From an uncultured bacterium (lineage in GTDB: Bacteria; Bacteroidota; Bacteroidia; Bacteroidales; Bacteroidaceae): a DNA stretch of 64,000 nt. Below, in pieces: positions 42,606 through 51,054 of this stretch; position 1 is the stretch's first letter; each line of letters opens with the position of its first letter. The stretch covers positions 17,987 through 81,986 of the forward strand of contig CAJMMQ010000011.1 of assembly GCA_905214625.1 (NCBI GenBank). Reading direction: 5' to 3'. Both the position numbers and the translations under genes were made by a program. The notes under the pieces are model-generated. The model did not search any database and was not told where the DNA came from. It saw only the letters and a program-made list of their open reading frames with translations.

Positions 42606-43035
42606 ATTCGTCAGGATTTAAATATATAACTTCAATGTTTGCTCTTTTAAGGAGGTTTATGCCATCTTCAAGCCTGTATTTTTCGCCATAAACCACACGC
42701 TTTATGCCGGCTTGGATAATGAGTTTGGAACATTCAATGCATGGGGCTGCCGTTACATACAGCGTTGAGCCGTCGCTGTTGTTAGAGCTTCGTGCCAGTT
42801 TTGTTATGGCATTTGCCTCGGCATGGAGCACGTATGGCTTTGTAACATTGTTCTCGTCTTCGCAGACATTTTCAAAGCCGCTCGGCGTGCCGTTATAGCC
42901 GTCGCTGATAATCATTTTGTCCTTCACAACCAAGGCTCCTACTTTGCGGCGCTGGCAGTAGCTGTTTTCTGCCCATATACGTGCCATGCGCAGGTATCTC
43001 AGGTCAAGCAGACGCTGTTTTTCTTCTTTATCCAT
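42592..43035 (-). CDS. Deoxycytidylate (dCMP) deaminase
   Basis: 147 residues. The zinc site is formed by HAEANAI and PCIECSKLI, and the N-terminal segment MARIWAENSYCQRRKVGALV is typical of dCMP deaminases. It converts dCMP to dUMP for dTTP synthesis. Located between the M3 peptidase gene (30-base gap) and the S41 protease gene (14-base overlap), so probably one message. Confidence 0.95.
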   Translation of the reverse strand: MDKEEKQRLLDLRYLRMARIWAENSYCQRRKVGALVVKDKMIISDGYNGTPSGFENVCEDENNVTKPYVLHAEANAITKLARSSNNSDGSTLYVTAAPCIECSKLIIQAGIKRVVYGEKYRLEDGINLLKRANIEVIYLNPDEYESE

Positions 43036-43065
43036 TTTTCTTATATATGAAAAATAAATTGTTTC

Positions 43066-45156
43066 TTATTTTTTCTTGTCTGACGGTTTTTTTATTCCGT
43101 TGCGCTTCAGCAGTGCGTCAATTGTCGGCTTGCTGCCTTTGAAGCGTTTATAGAGTGTCATCGGGTGTTCTGTTCCGCCTTTAGACAGAATGTTGTCGCG
43201 GAAGCTTTGTGCAGTTTCCTGATTGAATATTCCGTGCTTCTTGAATACGCTGAAGGCATCGGCGTCGAGCACTTCGGCCCATTTATAGCTGTAATATCCG
43301 GCGGCGTATCCTCCTGCCATAATGTGGCTGAACTGCACTGTCATGCAAGTATCGGGCAACTGTTCGGTAACCATGGCTTTCTTCCATGCTTTCTTTTCAA
43401 ACGGAATTATGTCTTCGTCGAACGTTTCTTTCTTGGTGTAGTATGCCATGTCGAGCAGTCCGAAACTTACCTGGCGCAGACATGAGTATGCGGCCATGAA
43501 GTTGCGGCTCTTGACAATGCGGTCAATAAGCTCGTCGGGCAGAGGCTCGCCTGTCTGATAATGGAAGGCAAACGTGCGCAGGAACTCTTTCTCTACAGAG
43601 AAGTTTTCCATAAACTGTGACGGCAGCTCAACGAAATCCCACCAGACGTTGGTGCCTGACAGACTCTCGAATCGTGTGTTTGCGAACATTCCGTGTAGCG
43701 AGTGCCCAAACTCGTGCAGGAAGGTTTCCACTTCGCCAAGCGTAAGCAGTGCCGGTTTTTCGTCTGTAGGCTTCGTGAGGTTCATCACAACGCTTACGTG
43801 AGGTCTTACGTTCTCGCCCTTGCGGTCTATCCATTGTCCTTGAAATTCTGTCATCCATGCTCCGCCCTGCTTGCCCTTGCGCGGATGGAAGTCGGCATAG
43901 AATACGGCAAGATATGAGCCATCCTTGTCGAACACCTCATAGGCTTTCACGTCGGGATGGTAAACCTGTATGTCTTTATTCTCCTTGAATGTTATGCCGT
44001 AAAGTCTGTTCGCAAGACCGAACACCCCGTCGATAACCTTTGAAAGCTCGAAATAAGGGCGCAGCATCTCCGAGTCGATGTTAAACTTCTTCAGCTGGAG
44101 TTTGTGAGAATAATAGCTGAAGTCCCACGGCATCATCTTGAAATCCTTGCCTTCAGTCTTCTTTGCAAGCTTCTCTATGTCGCCAACTTCTTTAACGGCA
44201 GTGGGCTTGTATGCGTCGATAAGGTCGTCGAGCAGTTTATACACGTTGCGTGCATTGCCGGCCATTCGGTTTTTCAGCACATATTCGGCATATGTCTTGA
44301 ATCCGAGCAGTTGCGCAATTTCTCGTCTCAGATTAACCAGACGCTTGCAAATTTCAAGATTGTTTTCTGTATTGTCGTGCGTGCACACCGTGTTGCGTGC
44401 CATATACATCTGCTTGCGCAGCTCGCGGCATGTGGAATAAGTCATGAACGGACTGTAGCTTGGAAAGTCGAGCGTGAACACCCAACCCTCAACGTTGCGC
44501 TCTTTTGCCGCAACGGCAGCAGCTTCGCGTGCCGTGTCTGGCAGTCCGTCAAGCTGGCTCTCGTCAGTAATGTGCAGCGTATAAGCCTTATTCTCTTTAA
44601 GCAGATTCTGCGAGAACTGCAGCGACAGCATGCTTGCCTCCTCTGTTAGCTTACGGAGCTTTTCTTTGCCTTCGTCATCAAGCAAAGCTCCGCTGCGTAC
44701 AAAGCCGTCATAGCAGTTGTCGAGCAGGCGCTTTTCTTCAGGCGTGAGCTTGCGGTGGTGCATGTGTACAGCCTTGATGCGCTCAAACAGACGCTTGTTT
44801 AGTCTTACGTCGTTTGCGTGTTTTGTCAGTATTGGCTGCATTTTCTGCGCCAATGCGTCCATTTCGTCGTTAGTCTCGGCACTTAGAAGATTGAAAAACA
44901 CTGTCGACACGCGCGACAGCAAGTCGTAATATCCGTCCTTGTCGTCATCCACGTTTATAATCGTGTTGTCAAACGTAGGCTTGTCAGGGTTGTTTATTGT
45001 TTTTTCAATCTGTTCGTCGTCACGGCGTATGCCTTCCATGAAGGCCTCCTCAAAGTCTTCAAGGCGTATTTTATCAAAGGGCACGGTGTCGTGCGGCGTG
45101 TTATATTGTTCAAAAAAAGGATTTTTGCGTTGCTCAGCTATTCTCTCTTCATTCAT
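43066..45156 (-). CDS. M3 family oligopeptidase (Dcp-type)
   Basis: 696 residues, a soluble zinc metallopeptidase without a clear signal peptide. The zinc motif is HEFGHSLHG with a distal Glu in the following helix, and GAWMTEFQGQ and MAGGYAAGYYSYKWAEVLDADAF-type segments (split here) are characteristic of dipeptidyl carboxypeptidases. It degrades short peptides in the cytoplasm or periplasm. First gene of the run M3, dCMP deaminase, S41, cyclo-ligase; promoter box at 45182-45189. Confidence 0.94.
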   Translation of the reverse strand: MNEERIAEQRKNPFFEQYNTPHDTVPFDKIRLEDFEEAFMEGIRRDDEQIEKTINNPDKPTFDNTIINVDDDKDGYYDLLSRVSTVFFNLLSAETNDEMDALAQKMQPILTKHANDVRLNKRLFERIKAVHMHHRKLTPEEKRLLDNCYDGFVRSGALLDDEGKEKLRKLTEEASMLSLQFSQNLLKENKAYTLHITDESQLDGLPDTAREAAAVAAKERNVEGWVFTLDFPSYSPFMTYSTCRELRKQMYMARNTVCTHDNTENNLEICKRLVNLRREIAQLLGFKTYAEYVLKNRMAGNARNVYKLLDDLIDAYKPTAVKEVGDIEKLAKKTEGKDFKMMPWDFSYYSHKLQLKKFNIDSEMLRPYFELSKVIDGVFGLANRLYGITFKENKDIQVYHPDVKAYEVFDKDGSYLAVFYADFHPRKGKQGGAWMTEFQGQWIDRKGENVRPHVSVVMNLTKPTDEKPALLTLGEVETFLHEFGHSLHGMFANTRFESLSGTNVWWDFVELPSQFMENFSVEKEFLRTFAFHYQTGEPLPDELIDRIVKSRNFMAAYSCLRQVSFGLLDMAYYTKKETFDEDIIPFEKKAWKKAMVTEQLPDTCMTVQFSHIMAGGYAAGYYSYKWAEVLDADAFSVFKKHGIFNQETAQSFRDNILSKGGTEHPMTLYKRFKGSKPTIDALLKRNGIKKPSDKKK

Positions 45157-45181
45157 ACTTACGTTTCCTCGATTTTGTTTA

Positions 45182-45189
45182 CAAAGGTA
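45182..45189 (-). promoter_or_regulatory. Promoter -7 box for the M3 peptidase operon
   Basis: TACCTTTG on the minus strand, 26 bases before the start codon. Confidence 0.6.
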
Positions 45190-45296
45190 GTAATTTTATC
45201 TCTTCTGTATAAAAATAGTGAAGAAAAATTTAGCTAATATTTGTTATATGCCGGATTTTGTTTGCCGGCAGTGTCTGAATGTTATGCCATGAGTTA

Positions 45297-45992
45297 TTAC
45301 ATAAGCATTTTTTCAAAGGCATGTATGTATATCTCGCCACGTTTGAGCGATATTATTCCTTCTTCTTTCATTGCGTTCAGCTCTTTCGACACATTGAGGC
45401 GGCTTTCGCTTATTTCGGCCGCAAGTCGTTCCATCTTTATGCTTATAGTCTTTTCGCCGGCCGGTCTCAGGCTGCGTGCTTCGATAAACCTTATTATTTT
45501 GTGTCTTATGTCTTTGGCTTTTGGCTTCCACGGCAGTCTGTTCGAGCGTTGCGATTGTGTGCAGATAATGTTGAGCAGGTTGAGCCTGAATATTTCGTAG
45601 TTGTCAGACAATAGTACGATTTCTTTCTTCCCGATGCATATCAGGTCGCAGTTAGTCTTTGCCGTGAATGTTCTTGTGTATCGTTGTGTAAGTCCGAATA
45701 TTCTTTCCGGCTGAAGTATGTTTGGCGCAGTGAGTGTCTCGGTTATCGAATAGCCTTTGTCGTCAGCCTGACATGTGGTTGACAAAAAGCCTTTTACAAG
45801 AAAATACAGCTTGTCGCATGCATCGCCTTCACGCACTATTGTCTTCCCTTTTGCGAACGACAATTGTCTGAATTTTGTTTCTGCAACAATTTGTTCCAGG
45901 TCGTTTCGGCTCATACCCTGAAAGAGCGGAAGCTCAAGCAGATGTTCATGTAGCTCAGTCTGCATGTCTCTTGGCGTGTTTTTATTCGGCAA
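45297..45992 (-). CDS. Crp/Fnr family transcriptional regulator
   Basis: 231 residues. An N-terminal cyclic-nucleotide-binding-like domain (FAKGKTIVREGDACDKLYFL) and a C-terminal winged helix (MERLAAEISESRLNVSKELN). It lacks the N-terminal Cys cluster of FNR, so it is probably not an iron-sulfur oxygen sensor. The first 11 bases overlap apbE; a second in-frame ATG at 45965 avoids the overlap. It is last in a run of six genes, so it may report on envelope or redox state. Confidence 0.9.
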   Translation of the reverse strand: MPNKNTPRDMQTELHEHLLELPLFQGMSRNDLEQIVAETKFRQLSFAKGKTIVREGDACDKLYFLVKGFLSTTCQADDKGYSITETLTAPNILQPERIFGLTQRYTRTFTAKTNCDLICIGKKEIVLLSDNYEIFRLNLLNIICTQSQRSNRLPWKPKAKDIRHKIIRFIEARSLRPAGEKTISIKMERLAAEISESRLNVSKELNAMKEEGIISLKRGEIYIHAFEKMLM

Positions 45993-47010
45993 TCTTGTCT
46001 TTCAGTGACGGCGAATACCATACGGCATTGTTCCCGTTTTTGTCAGAATAAATAAAATAAGCCATCAGTTCAGGATGCTTATTCAGGATTTCTTTTGCTT
46101 TTTCCATGCCCATGACCATAAACGAAGTGGCGTAAGCGTCGGCGGTGGCACAGTCAGCGGCCAATACCGTTGCCGACAATATGCTGTGCTGTACCGGATA
46201 TCCTGTCTTGGGGTCAATGGTATGTGCGTATTTTTTGCCGTTCTTATAATAGAAATTGCGGTAGTTTCCGCTTGTTGCCATGGCCTTGTTGGTTACGTTC
46301 AGTATTGTCTGTATTTCCTGATTGGTGTTGAGCGAGTCGTCAACCGGTTTTATCACGCCAATTTTCCATGGCAGTCTTTTTTCGTTTATACCTTTTGTTA
46401 CAATCTCGCCGCCAATTTCTACCATGAAGTTGTCAATGCCTTTGCTTCTTAACAGGCGGGCCACTGCATCGCTGCCGTAGCCTTTGGCTATTGCGCTGCA
46501 GTCGAGCATTATGCGTTTGTCTTCTTTTACAACGTGTTTGTCTTTCAGTCTTACTTTCTTGTAGCCTATAATTTGTTTCAGGCTGTCAATGGATGCTGCT
46601 GTTGGCTTTGTGTCGTTTTTAAAGCCGAATCCCCATGCGTTGACCAAGGGAGCCACGGTTATGTCGAAAGCACCGTCGGTTTCTTCAGAAATCTTTTGCG
46701 AAAGATTGAACACGTCTGCAAACATTTCGTTCACCTCAACGTTTTCGTTGCGGTTGATTTTCGATATTATTGAGTTTTTGTTGAACGGAGAGAGTGATTC
46801 GTCAACCTTTTTAAGCTCGGCCTCAATTTCCTTTTGCAGGTCTTTGTCGCTCTGGTAAGTGACATTATAAACGGTGCCGAATATAAATCCGGTGTTATGC
46901 TGATAAGGCATTGTGCGCTGCTGGCGCACGATGATTATTGTTCCTACGATTAGAAATATAAGGAACGACAGCTGTAAGGTCAGTTTCTTCTTGTTTCTCT
47001 CGTTGTTCAT
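45982..47010 (-). CDS. apbE: FAD:protein FMN transferase (ApbE)
   Basis: 342 residues, with an N-terminal membrane anchor or lipoprotein-like signal (LTLQLSFLIFLIVGTIIIV). Motifs: GTVYNVTYQS, AFDITVAPLVNAWGFG, GYGSDAVARLLRSKG, MVEIGGEIVTKG, ATSGNYRNFYYKNGKKYAHT and TADAYATSFMVMG. It attaches FMN to Thr of exported proteins such as Na+-NQR and RNF subunits. It overlaps the Crp/Fnr gene by 11 bases and follows the DUF6048 gene by 36. Confidence 0.94.
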   Translation of the reverse strand: MNNERNKKKLTLQLSFLIFLIVGTIIIVRQQRTMPYQHNTGFIFGTVYNVTYQSDKDLQKEIEAELKKVDESLSPFNKNSIISKINRNENVEVNEMFADVFNLSQKISEETDGAFDITVAPLVNAWGFGFKNDTKPTAASIDSLKQIIGYKKVRLKDKHVVKEDKRIMLDCSAIAKGYGSDAVARLLRSKGIDNFMVEIGGEIVTKGINEKRLPWKIGVIKPVDDSLNTNQEIQTILNVTNKAMATSGNYRNFYYKNGKKYAHTIDPKTGYPVQHSILSATVLAADCATADAYATSFMVMGMEKAKEILNKHPELMAYFIYSDKNGNNAVWYSPSLKDKIAE

Positions 47011-47046
47011 CTTTGTTTTGTCTTTAAGTGTTTGTCTTTAGTGGCT

Positions 47047-47730
47047 TTATATGTCTATCGACACGTTGAATGTGCCTCCGATGGCCGAGCCTCCGGTCTT
47101 TCCGAATCCCGGCACATACCACGAATTGCCCAGTTCGCCGTCGTCATAGGCTATTCTGCTTTTATACCTCAGGCTCCATCCAAGATGCAGCGGCCCCCAT
47201 ATCTTGGCGTCAACTCCGATGACAGCTTCAATCCAGTGATAATTGCATTTCACGTCTTGTGCCGAATATACTGCCGTGTTTCCCCATACGGGATCGGTTA
47301 TGTCTGGATGCGACAAGTCGTATTTAAACGAGGTGAAAGCGTATCTTACACCAGCGTAAAGCCTGTATATGTCGTGCTTGTTTTTAAGCAGGTTGAAGTC
47401 GATACCTACTTTTGCGTATGGAGCACTTGTCTTGTATGATATCTGTGTAACGTCGTTGTTGTGTTCGGCCTTGCCAATACCAAGCTCAAACACAGGGAAG
47501 TATTTGTCGCGCAGGTTTATTCTCAGCGCGGCTTCATATTGCCCGTAGTCGCCAAGGTACATCTGCGCGGGCCCTACCAGGTCTACTGATACGGCAAATC
47601 CCCTGAACAGTGGCACGCTGTCTTTCTTCGCCACGTTCTTTTCCTGCGCGTCAGCCGTTGAGGCCAATAGGAGCATCAGGCTAATTGCTATGCTTGAAAT
47701 ATATGAAAAAATGTTTCTTCGATGTGTCAT
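47047..47730 (-). CDS. DUF6048 family outer-membrane beta-barrel-like protein
   Basis: 227 residues with a signal peptide ending near ASTADAQEK. The mature part is all short beta strands (VSVDLVGPAQMYLGDYGQYE, LRLY-type strands, WSLRYKSRIAY) with a C-terminal strand FNVSIDI, so a small barrel is likely. It matches the DUF6048 family. Function unknown. It overlaps the DUF6452 gene by 50 bases, an unusually long overlap that ties the two proteins together. Confidence 0.78.
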   Translation of the reverse strand: MTHRRNIFSYISSIAISLMLLLASTADAQEKNVAKKDSVPLFRGFAVSVDLVGPAQMYLGDYGQYEAALRINLRDKYFPVFELGIGKAEHNNDVTQISYKTSAPYAKVGIDFNLLKNKHDIYRLYAGVRYAFTSFKYDLSHPDITDPVWGNTAVYSAQDVKCNYHWIEAVIGVDAKIWGPLHLGWSLRYKSRIAYDDGELGNSWYVPGFGKTGGSAIGGTFNVSIDI

Positions 47731-48253
47731 AGTTAACGTCCTGATTGTTTATTACTATCGAGTCGATGGCGTTGTGCGTACAGCTTACGGATGTTATTTT
47801 GTGAAAGAACGCCGGTGCGCAGTCAACCGACTCAAAGTGGGGCGTGTTTTCTTTTTCTACGGTCACGGTATCAAGTTTTGTAATCTTGTATACAGTGTCT
47901 TTTGTCTCAATGAAAAATACGTCCTGGTTTTGCGCATAGCTTATCGGCAGCGAGAATTCTGTTGTCATTACGTTGCGGTTTATCAGCACCGAGTCATTGC
48001 CGTCAACACGGTTTGTGAATATAGTGAGCGTGTCTGCCAGCGTGTCAACCTTTCCGTCTGACGTCATCAGCTGATATTGTGTGTAGACAAGACTGTTGAG
48101 GGGACAGTCGATAGAAGAACACGCAGTGGCGGTTATCAGCAGCGTGAAGAAGTATAACGGCAGTGCCGCCAGCGAAGGGCGCAGAAGCTTGCGTGCCTTA
48201 TGGCTTGCCTTCGTTACGAATGACTTTATTGCTTTTTCCTTATTTTCTGTCAT
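47681..48253 (-). CDS. DUF6452 family lipoprotein
   Basis: 190 residues. A long basic N-terminal stretch precedes a hydrophobic run and the lipobox TATACSSIDCPLNSLVYT. The CSSIDCPLNSLVY segment with two Cys is characteristic of DUF6452. The rest is beta-rich (FSLPISY-like strands, PHFESVDC with another Cys). Function unknown. It occurs beside DUF6048 in many Bacteroidales, so the pair may form an envelope complex. Confidence 0.75.
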   Translation of the reverse strand: MTENKEKAIKSFVTKASHKARKLLRPSLAALPLYFFTLLITATACSSIDCPLNSLVYTQYQLMTSDGKVDTLADTLTIFTNRVDGNDSVLINRNVMTTEFSLPISYAQNQDVFFIETKDTVYKITKLDTVTVEKENTPHFESVDCAPAFFHKITSVSCTHNAIDSIVINNQDVNYDTSKKHFFIYFKHSN

Positions 48254-48303
48254 GGCATGCTTGTTATTGTAGCAGCTTTATGTGGCATTGTCTTTTGTCT
48301 GCA

Positions 48304-49275
48304 TTATTTTCTGTTTTCACCGCATCTTATTTCTTCAGATATCTGATATTCGTTTCTGTCTGAAGAGTTGCGGCTTATGAGGTCGCCGAGGAATCCGGCA
48401 AGAAACAGCTGAGTGCCTATCATCATCATTGTCAGTGATATGTAGAAGTAAGGCGAGTCGGTTACGAGGCGCATCTGTTGGCCATTTGATACGGCCACCA
48501 GCTTGTCTATGCCTATAATCGCTGCTGCTATGAAACCAATGAAGAACATTATTGTGCCCAGGAAGCCGAACACGTGCATAGGCTTGCGTCCGAAACTGCT
48601 CAGGAACCATAAGGTTATAAGGTCGAGATAGCCGTTGAAGAAGCGGTTGAGGCCGAATTTAGACTTGCCGTATTTGCGCGACTGGTGATGAACCACCTTT
48701 TCGCCTATCTTGTCGAATCCGGCGTTCTTGGCCAGATACGGGATATAGCGGTGCATCTCACCGTAAACCTCAATGTTCTTCACAACATCCTTGCGGTATG
48801 CTTTAAGGCCGCAGTTGAAGTCGTGCAGGTTCTTTATCCCGCTTATCTTGCGTGCCGTTGCGTTAAACAGCTTTGTGGGAATGGTCTTCGACAGCGGGTC
48901 GTAGCGTTTCTGCTTATATCCCGAAACAAGGTCGTAGCCGTCTTCGGTTATCATTCTGTAAAGCTCCGGTATCTCGTCGGGCGAGTCCTGCAGGTCGGCG
49001 TCCATTGTTATAACCACATCGCCCTGCGCCTCCTTGAATCCGCAGAACAGGGCAGGGCTCTTGCCGTAGTTGCGGCGGAATTTTATTCCTCTTACACATT
49101 CGTGCTCTTTGCTCAGCCTGCTTATCACGTTCCATGAGCCGTCGGTAGAGCCGTCGTTGATGAATATTACTTCGTATGAGAATTTGTTTTCTCTCATCAC
49201 GCGCTCAATCCACGAGTAGAGCTCCGGCAGTGATTCTTCTTCGTTGTATAATGGTATTACGACTGATATGTCCAT
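48304..49275 (-). CDS. Glycosyltransferase family 2, polyprenyl-phosphate type
   Basis: 323 residues. The GT-A domain starts ISVVIPLYNEEESLPELY, contains the donor and metal motif VITMDADLQDSPDEIP and the acceptor region FNCGLKAYRKDV; two C-terminal helices (about 238-262 and 276-298) anchor it. The layout is that of DPM1/GtrB/ArnC-like enzymes that move a sugar from a nucleotide to a polyprenyl phosphate. The DUF4199 gene lies 12 bases upstream, a pairing common in Bacteroidota. Confidence 0.93.
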   Translation of the reverse strand: MDISVVIPLYNEEESLPELYSWIERVMRENKFSYEVIFINDGSTDGSWNVISRLSKEHECVRGIKFRRNYGKSPALFCGFKEAQGDVVITMDADLQDSPDEIPELYRMITEDGYDLVSGYKQKRYDPLSKTIPTKLFNATARKISGIKNLHDFNCGLKAYRKDVVKNIEVYGEMHRYIPYLAKNAGFDKIGEKVVHHQSRKYGKSKFGLNRFFNGYLDLITLWFLSSFGRKPMHVFGFLGTIMFFIGFIAAAIIGIDKLVAVSNGQQMRLVTDSPYFYISLTMMMIGTQLFLAGFLGDLISRNSSDRNEYQISEEIRCGENRK

Positions 49276-49287
49276 ATTTGTCTTATT

Positions 49288-49833
49288 TTAGAATTTTCGT
49301 TTGTATTTTGATTTTATCAGCGCAGCTATCGGCCAGCTGATTACTAATCCGAGTATTATGTTCGTTGAGAAAAATTGCAGTGCCACGTCTATCGGCCTCA
49401 GCGAGGCTATTGTGTCCATTGTCAGCTTCATTTCTTCAGCCTTTATGCCGTAAAGAGTCATCATTGACTTAAATTCGGGACTTGATGTCATTGCCGTGTA
49501 CTGGCTGATGAGGAAGCCGTGGTCGATAAACTGAAAATAAATATACTGTGCGGCAGCCATCAGCAGTGCGGCATAAAAATAAGTAAGCATGCTGTATCCG
49601 TATGCCTTCCAGTATGATATTACGCCGTCAAGAATGTTGTCACGAAAGTTTTTAAGGCGCATTGCCGTCACTATTATCGACACTACGCCGATAATCATGG
49701 ATGCCATGCTTAGCAACGGCATGTAAAACTGGGCAATGAAACAGATAAAGCTCAATATCCACAGACCGCCCATTATGGCGCCGTCGATGCGTGCATAAGC
49801 CTTTATGTGTTCGTATTCCTCGCGTGTAGTCAT
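49288..49833 (-). CDS. DUF4199 family membrane protein
   Basis: 181 residues from the ATG at 49833; an in-frame ATG at 49878 adds 15 non-typical residues. Four membrane helices with the family pattern YARIDGAIMGGLWILSFI at the start and FSTNIILGLVISWPIAALI at the end. Function unknown; it probably assists the polyprenyl sugar transferase encoded 12 bases downstream. A promoter box lies at 49944-49951. Confidence 0.85.
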   Translation of the reverse strand: MTTREEYEHIKAYARIDGAIMGGLWILSFICFIAQFYMPLLSMASMIIGVVSIIVTAMRLKNFRDNILDGVISYWKAYGYSMLTYFYAALLMAAAQYIYFQFIDHGFLISQYTAMTSSPEFKSMMTLYGIKAEEMKLTMDTIASLRPIDVALQFFSTNIILGLVISWPIAALIKSKYKRKF

Positions 49834-49943
49834 ATTTTGGAATTGTAGATTTTTTATTCGCAGGAGTGAAACATCCATGTCCGCAAGGCTCTGTTATCGG
49901 CCTTGTTGTCTTGGTTCACATCCCAAATACGTATAATCGGGTG

Positions 49944-49951
49944 CAAAATTA
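49944..49951 (-). promoter_or_regulatory. Promoter -7 box for the DUF4199/GT2 operon
   Basis: TAATTTTG on the minus strand, about 110 bases before the ATG at 49833. The rest of the gap up to the SRP RNA gene shows no gene. Confidence 0.5.
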
Positions 49952-50183
49952 CTTATTTTTCACCATATAAATTGGTTGCGGCGATAGTTTTTTTGTTTTT
50001 TTATGTGAAAGAGCCATAGCTCATCTGTGCGGCTTCCTCTGTTTCACCCTGATGCTCGGGTCTGCACTTTATTCATGTCTGTTGCTTGGCTGAAGGGTAA
50101 GGACGGATATGGCTTATTTCAAAAAATAAGTTAAAAAGCAACGAAACACGGTGTGAAAATGCTTTGTTGTTAAACTTTATTAT

Positions 50184-50191
50184 TACCTTTG
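50184..50191 (+). promoter_or_regulatory. Promoter -7 box for the SRP RNA
   Basis: TACCTTTG with TTTG at 50163-50166, spacing 17. It lies 13 bases before the first paired base of the RNA. Confidence 0.7.
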
Positions 50192-50204
50192 CAGCCGCAA
50201 ATAC

Positions 50205-50300
50205 GGGTAAGTCTTGTACGGCCAGCTCCCTTCGAATCCTCCAGGACGGGAACGTAGCAAAGGTAGTTGGTTGTAGCGGCGCGATACAAGTAGCTTGCCC
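50205..50300 (+). ncRNA. ffs: Signal recognition particle RNA, small bacterial type
   Basis: About 96 nt folding into one long hairpin. The ends GGGTAAG and CTTGCCC pair, followed inward by CTTGTA / TACAAG. The apex is ACG-GGAA-CGT with a GNRA tetraloop, and the flanking CAGG / AGCA symmetric loop is the Ffh (SRP54)-binding element. It works with Ffh and FtsY in membrane protein targeting. It ends 4 nt before tRNA-Thr. Confidence 0.9.
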
Positions 50301-50304
50301 ACCC

Positions 50305-50378
50305 GCCTCTTTAGCTCAGTTGGCCAGAGCACGTGATTTGTAATCTCGGGGTCGTTGGTTCGAATCCGACAAGAGGCT
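50305..50378 (+). tRNA. tRNA-Thr (anticodon UGU)
   Basis: 74 nt. The acceptor GCCTCTT pairs with AAGAGGC, discriminator T. The anticodon loop is TTTGTAA and the T-arm contains GGTTCGAATCC. CCA is not encoded. The anticodon stem has one T-T mismatch. It is most likely co-transcribed with the SRP RNA. Confidence 0.95.
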
Positions 50379-50436
50379 CGATAAAAGTTGAATGATTAAA
50401 GGTAGATACCTGTTAGGGTGTTTGCCTTTTTTTGTG

Positions 50437-50610
50437 TCCGGCCTTATGCCGTGTGGCCTTGGCGGCTGCCACCACTTTCTGCACGAACGGGAACGAATGC
50501 TTCTCCGACAAGCCCATATCCACTGAACCGGTAAGCCTCACGCTGATATCGGTGTCTCCACGCCGGCCATAAGTTCCTCAAGGACTCCTGCAACCATGTC
50601 CCATGCATTG
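50437..50610 (-). pseudogene. Possible gene remnant downstream of tRNA-Thr
   Basis: The sequence is GC-richer than the genes beyond it and one minus-strand frame reads DISVRLTGSVDMGLSEKHSF and on to a stop near 50400, but it has no start and is cut upstream by a stop; a second frame reads like coding sequence before that. This looks like the frameshifted tail of a lost gene, perhaps of phage origin. Low confidence. Confidence 0.35.
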
Positions 50611-50613
50611 GCA

Positions 50614-51054
50614 TCATACCCGACGCAACCTGATGGCATATACAATGATGACAATAAATGAGGTAATCAGAATTAAAAGGGCTATTAAATAGTTAAAGCT
50701 GCCACCGCAATAAACTTCATAAGTCACAAAAACAAGAAACATCACGATCAACAATTTCAACCTCGCTACCAGTTTTGCTACCAAACTGTAACCTTTTTGC
50801 CTGTCTTTAAATTTCCGCGGCCAGTTGCAATAATGTGGATGTTTCTCGAAAAATGTCATAAAAAAATAAATTAAAACACTTATAAGCGGTAGTATCAAAG
50901 TATAAAAAGGGCTTCCATATTCATCTGAAACTCCGTGGATGTTCCAGTGCGTAGGCACGTATTGTCGCGTCATTATGACCACAACACAAAGTCCAACTTG
51001 CGCAACAACCAACAATATCGTTAGCAAATCTATATTATTCTTCAAATTTGGCAT
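50614..51054 (-). CDS. DUF1648 membrane protein (SdpI N-terminal-like)
   Basis: 146 residues with four hydrophobic segments: about 10-29, 48-67, 97-114 and 120-140. After the first helix comes YVPTHWNIHGVSDEYGSPFY, the conserved P-x-HW-x2-G-x-D-x-YG motif of DUF1648, the domain found at the N-terminus of the SDP-toxin immunity protein SdpI. It overlaps the upstream gene by 20 bases. The DNA is AT-rich compared with flanking core genes, which suggests acquisition. An immunity role is an inference. Confidence 0.75.
   Translation of the reverse strand: MPNLKNNIDLLTILLVVAQVGLCVVVIMTRQYVPTHWNIHGVSDEYGSPFYTLILPLISVLIYFFMTFFEKHPHYCNWPRKFKDRQKGYSLVAKLVARLKLLIVMFLVFVTYEVYCGGSFNYLIALLILITSFIVIIVYAIRLRRV

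Noticed and set aside
44104..44649. Plus-strand 181-codon frame over the M3 peptidase
   Set aside because: Antisense to the M3 peptidase; no domain recognised.
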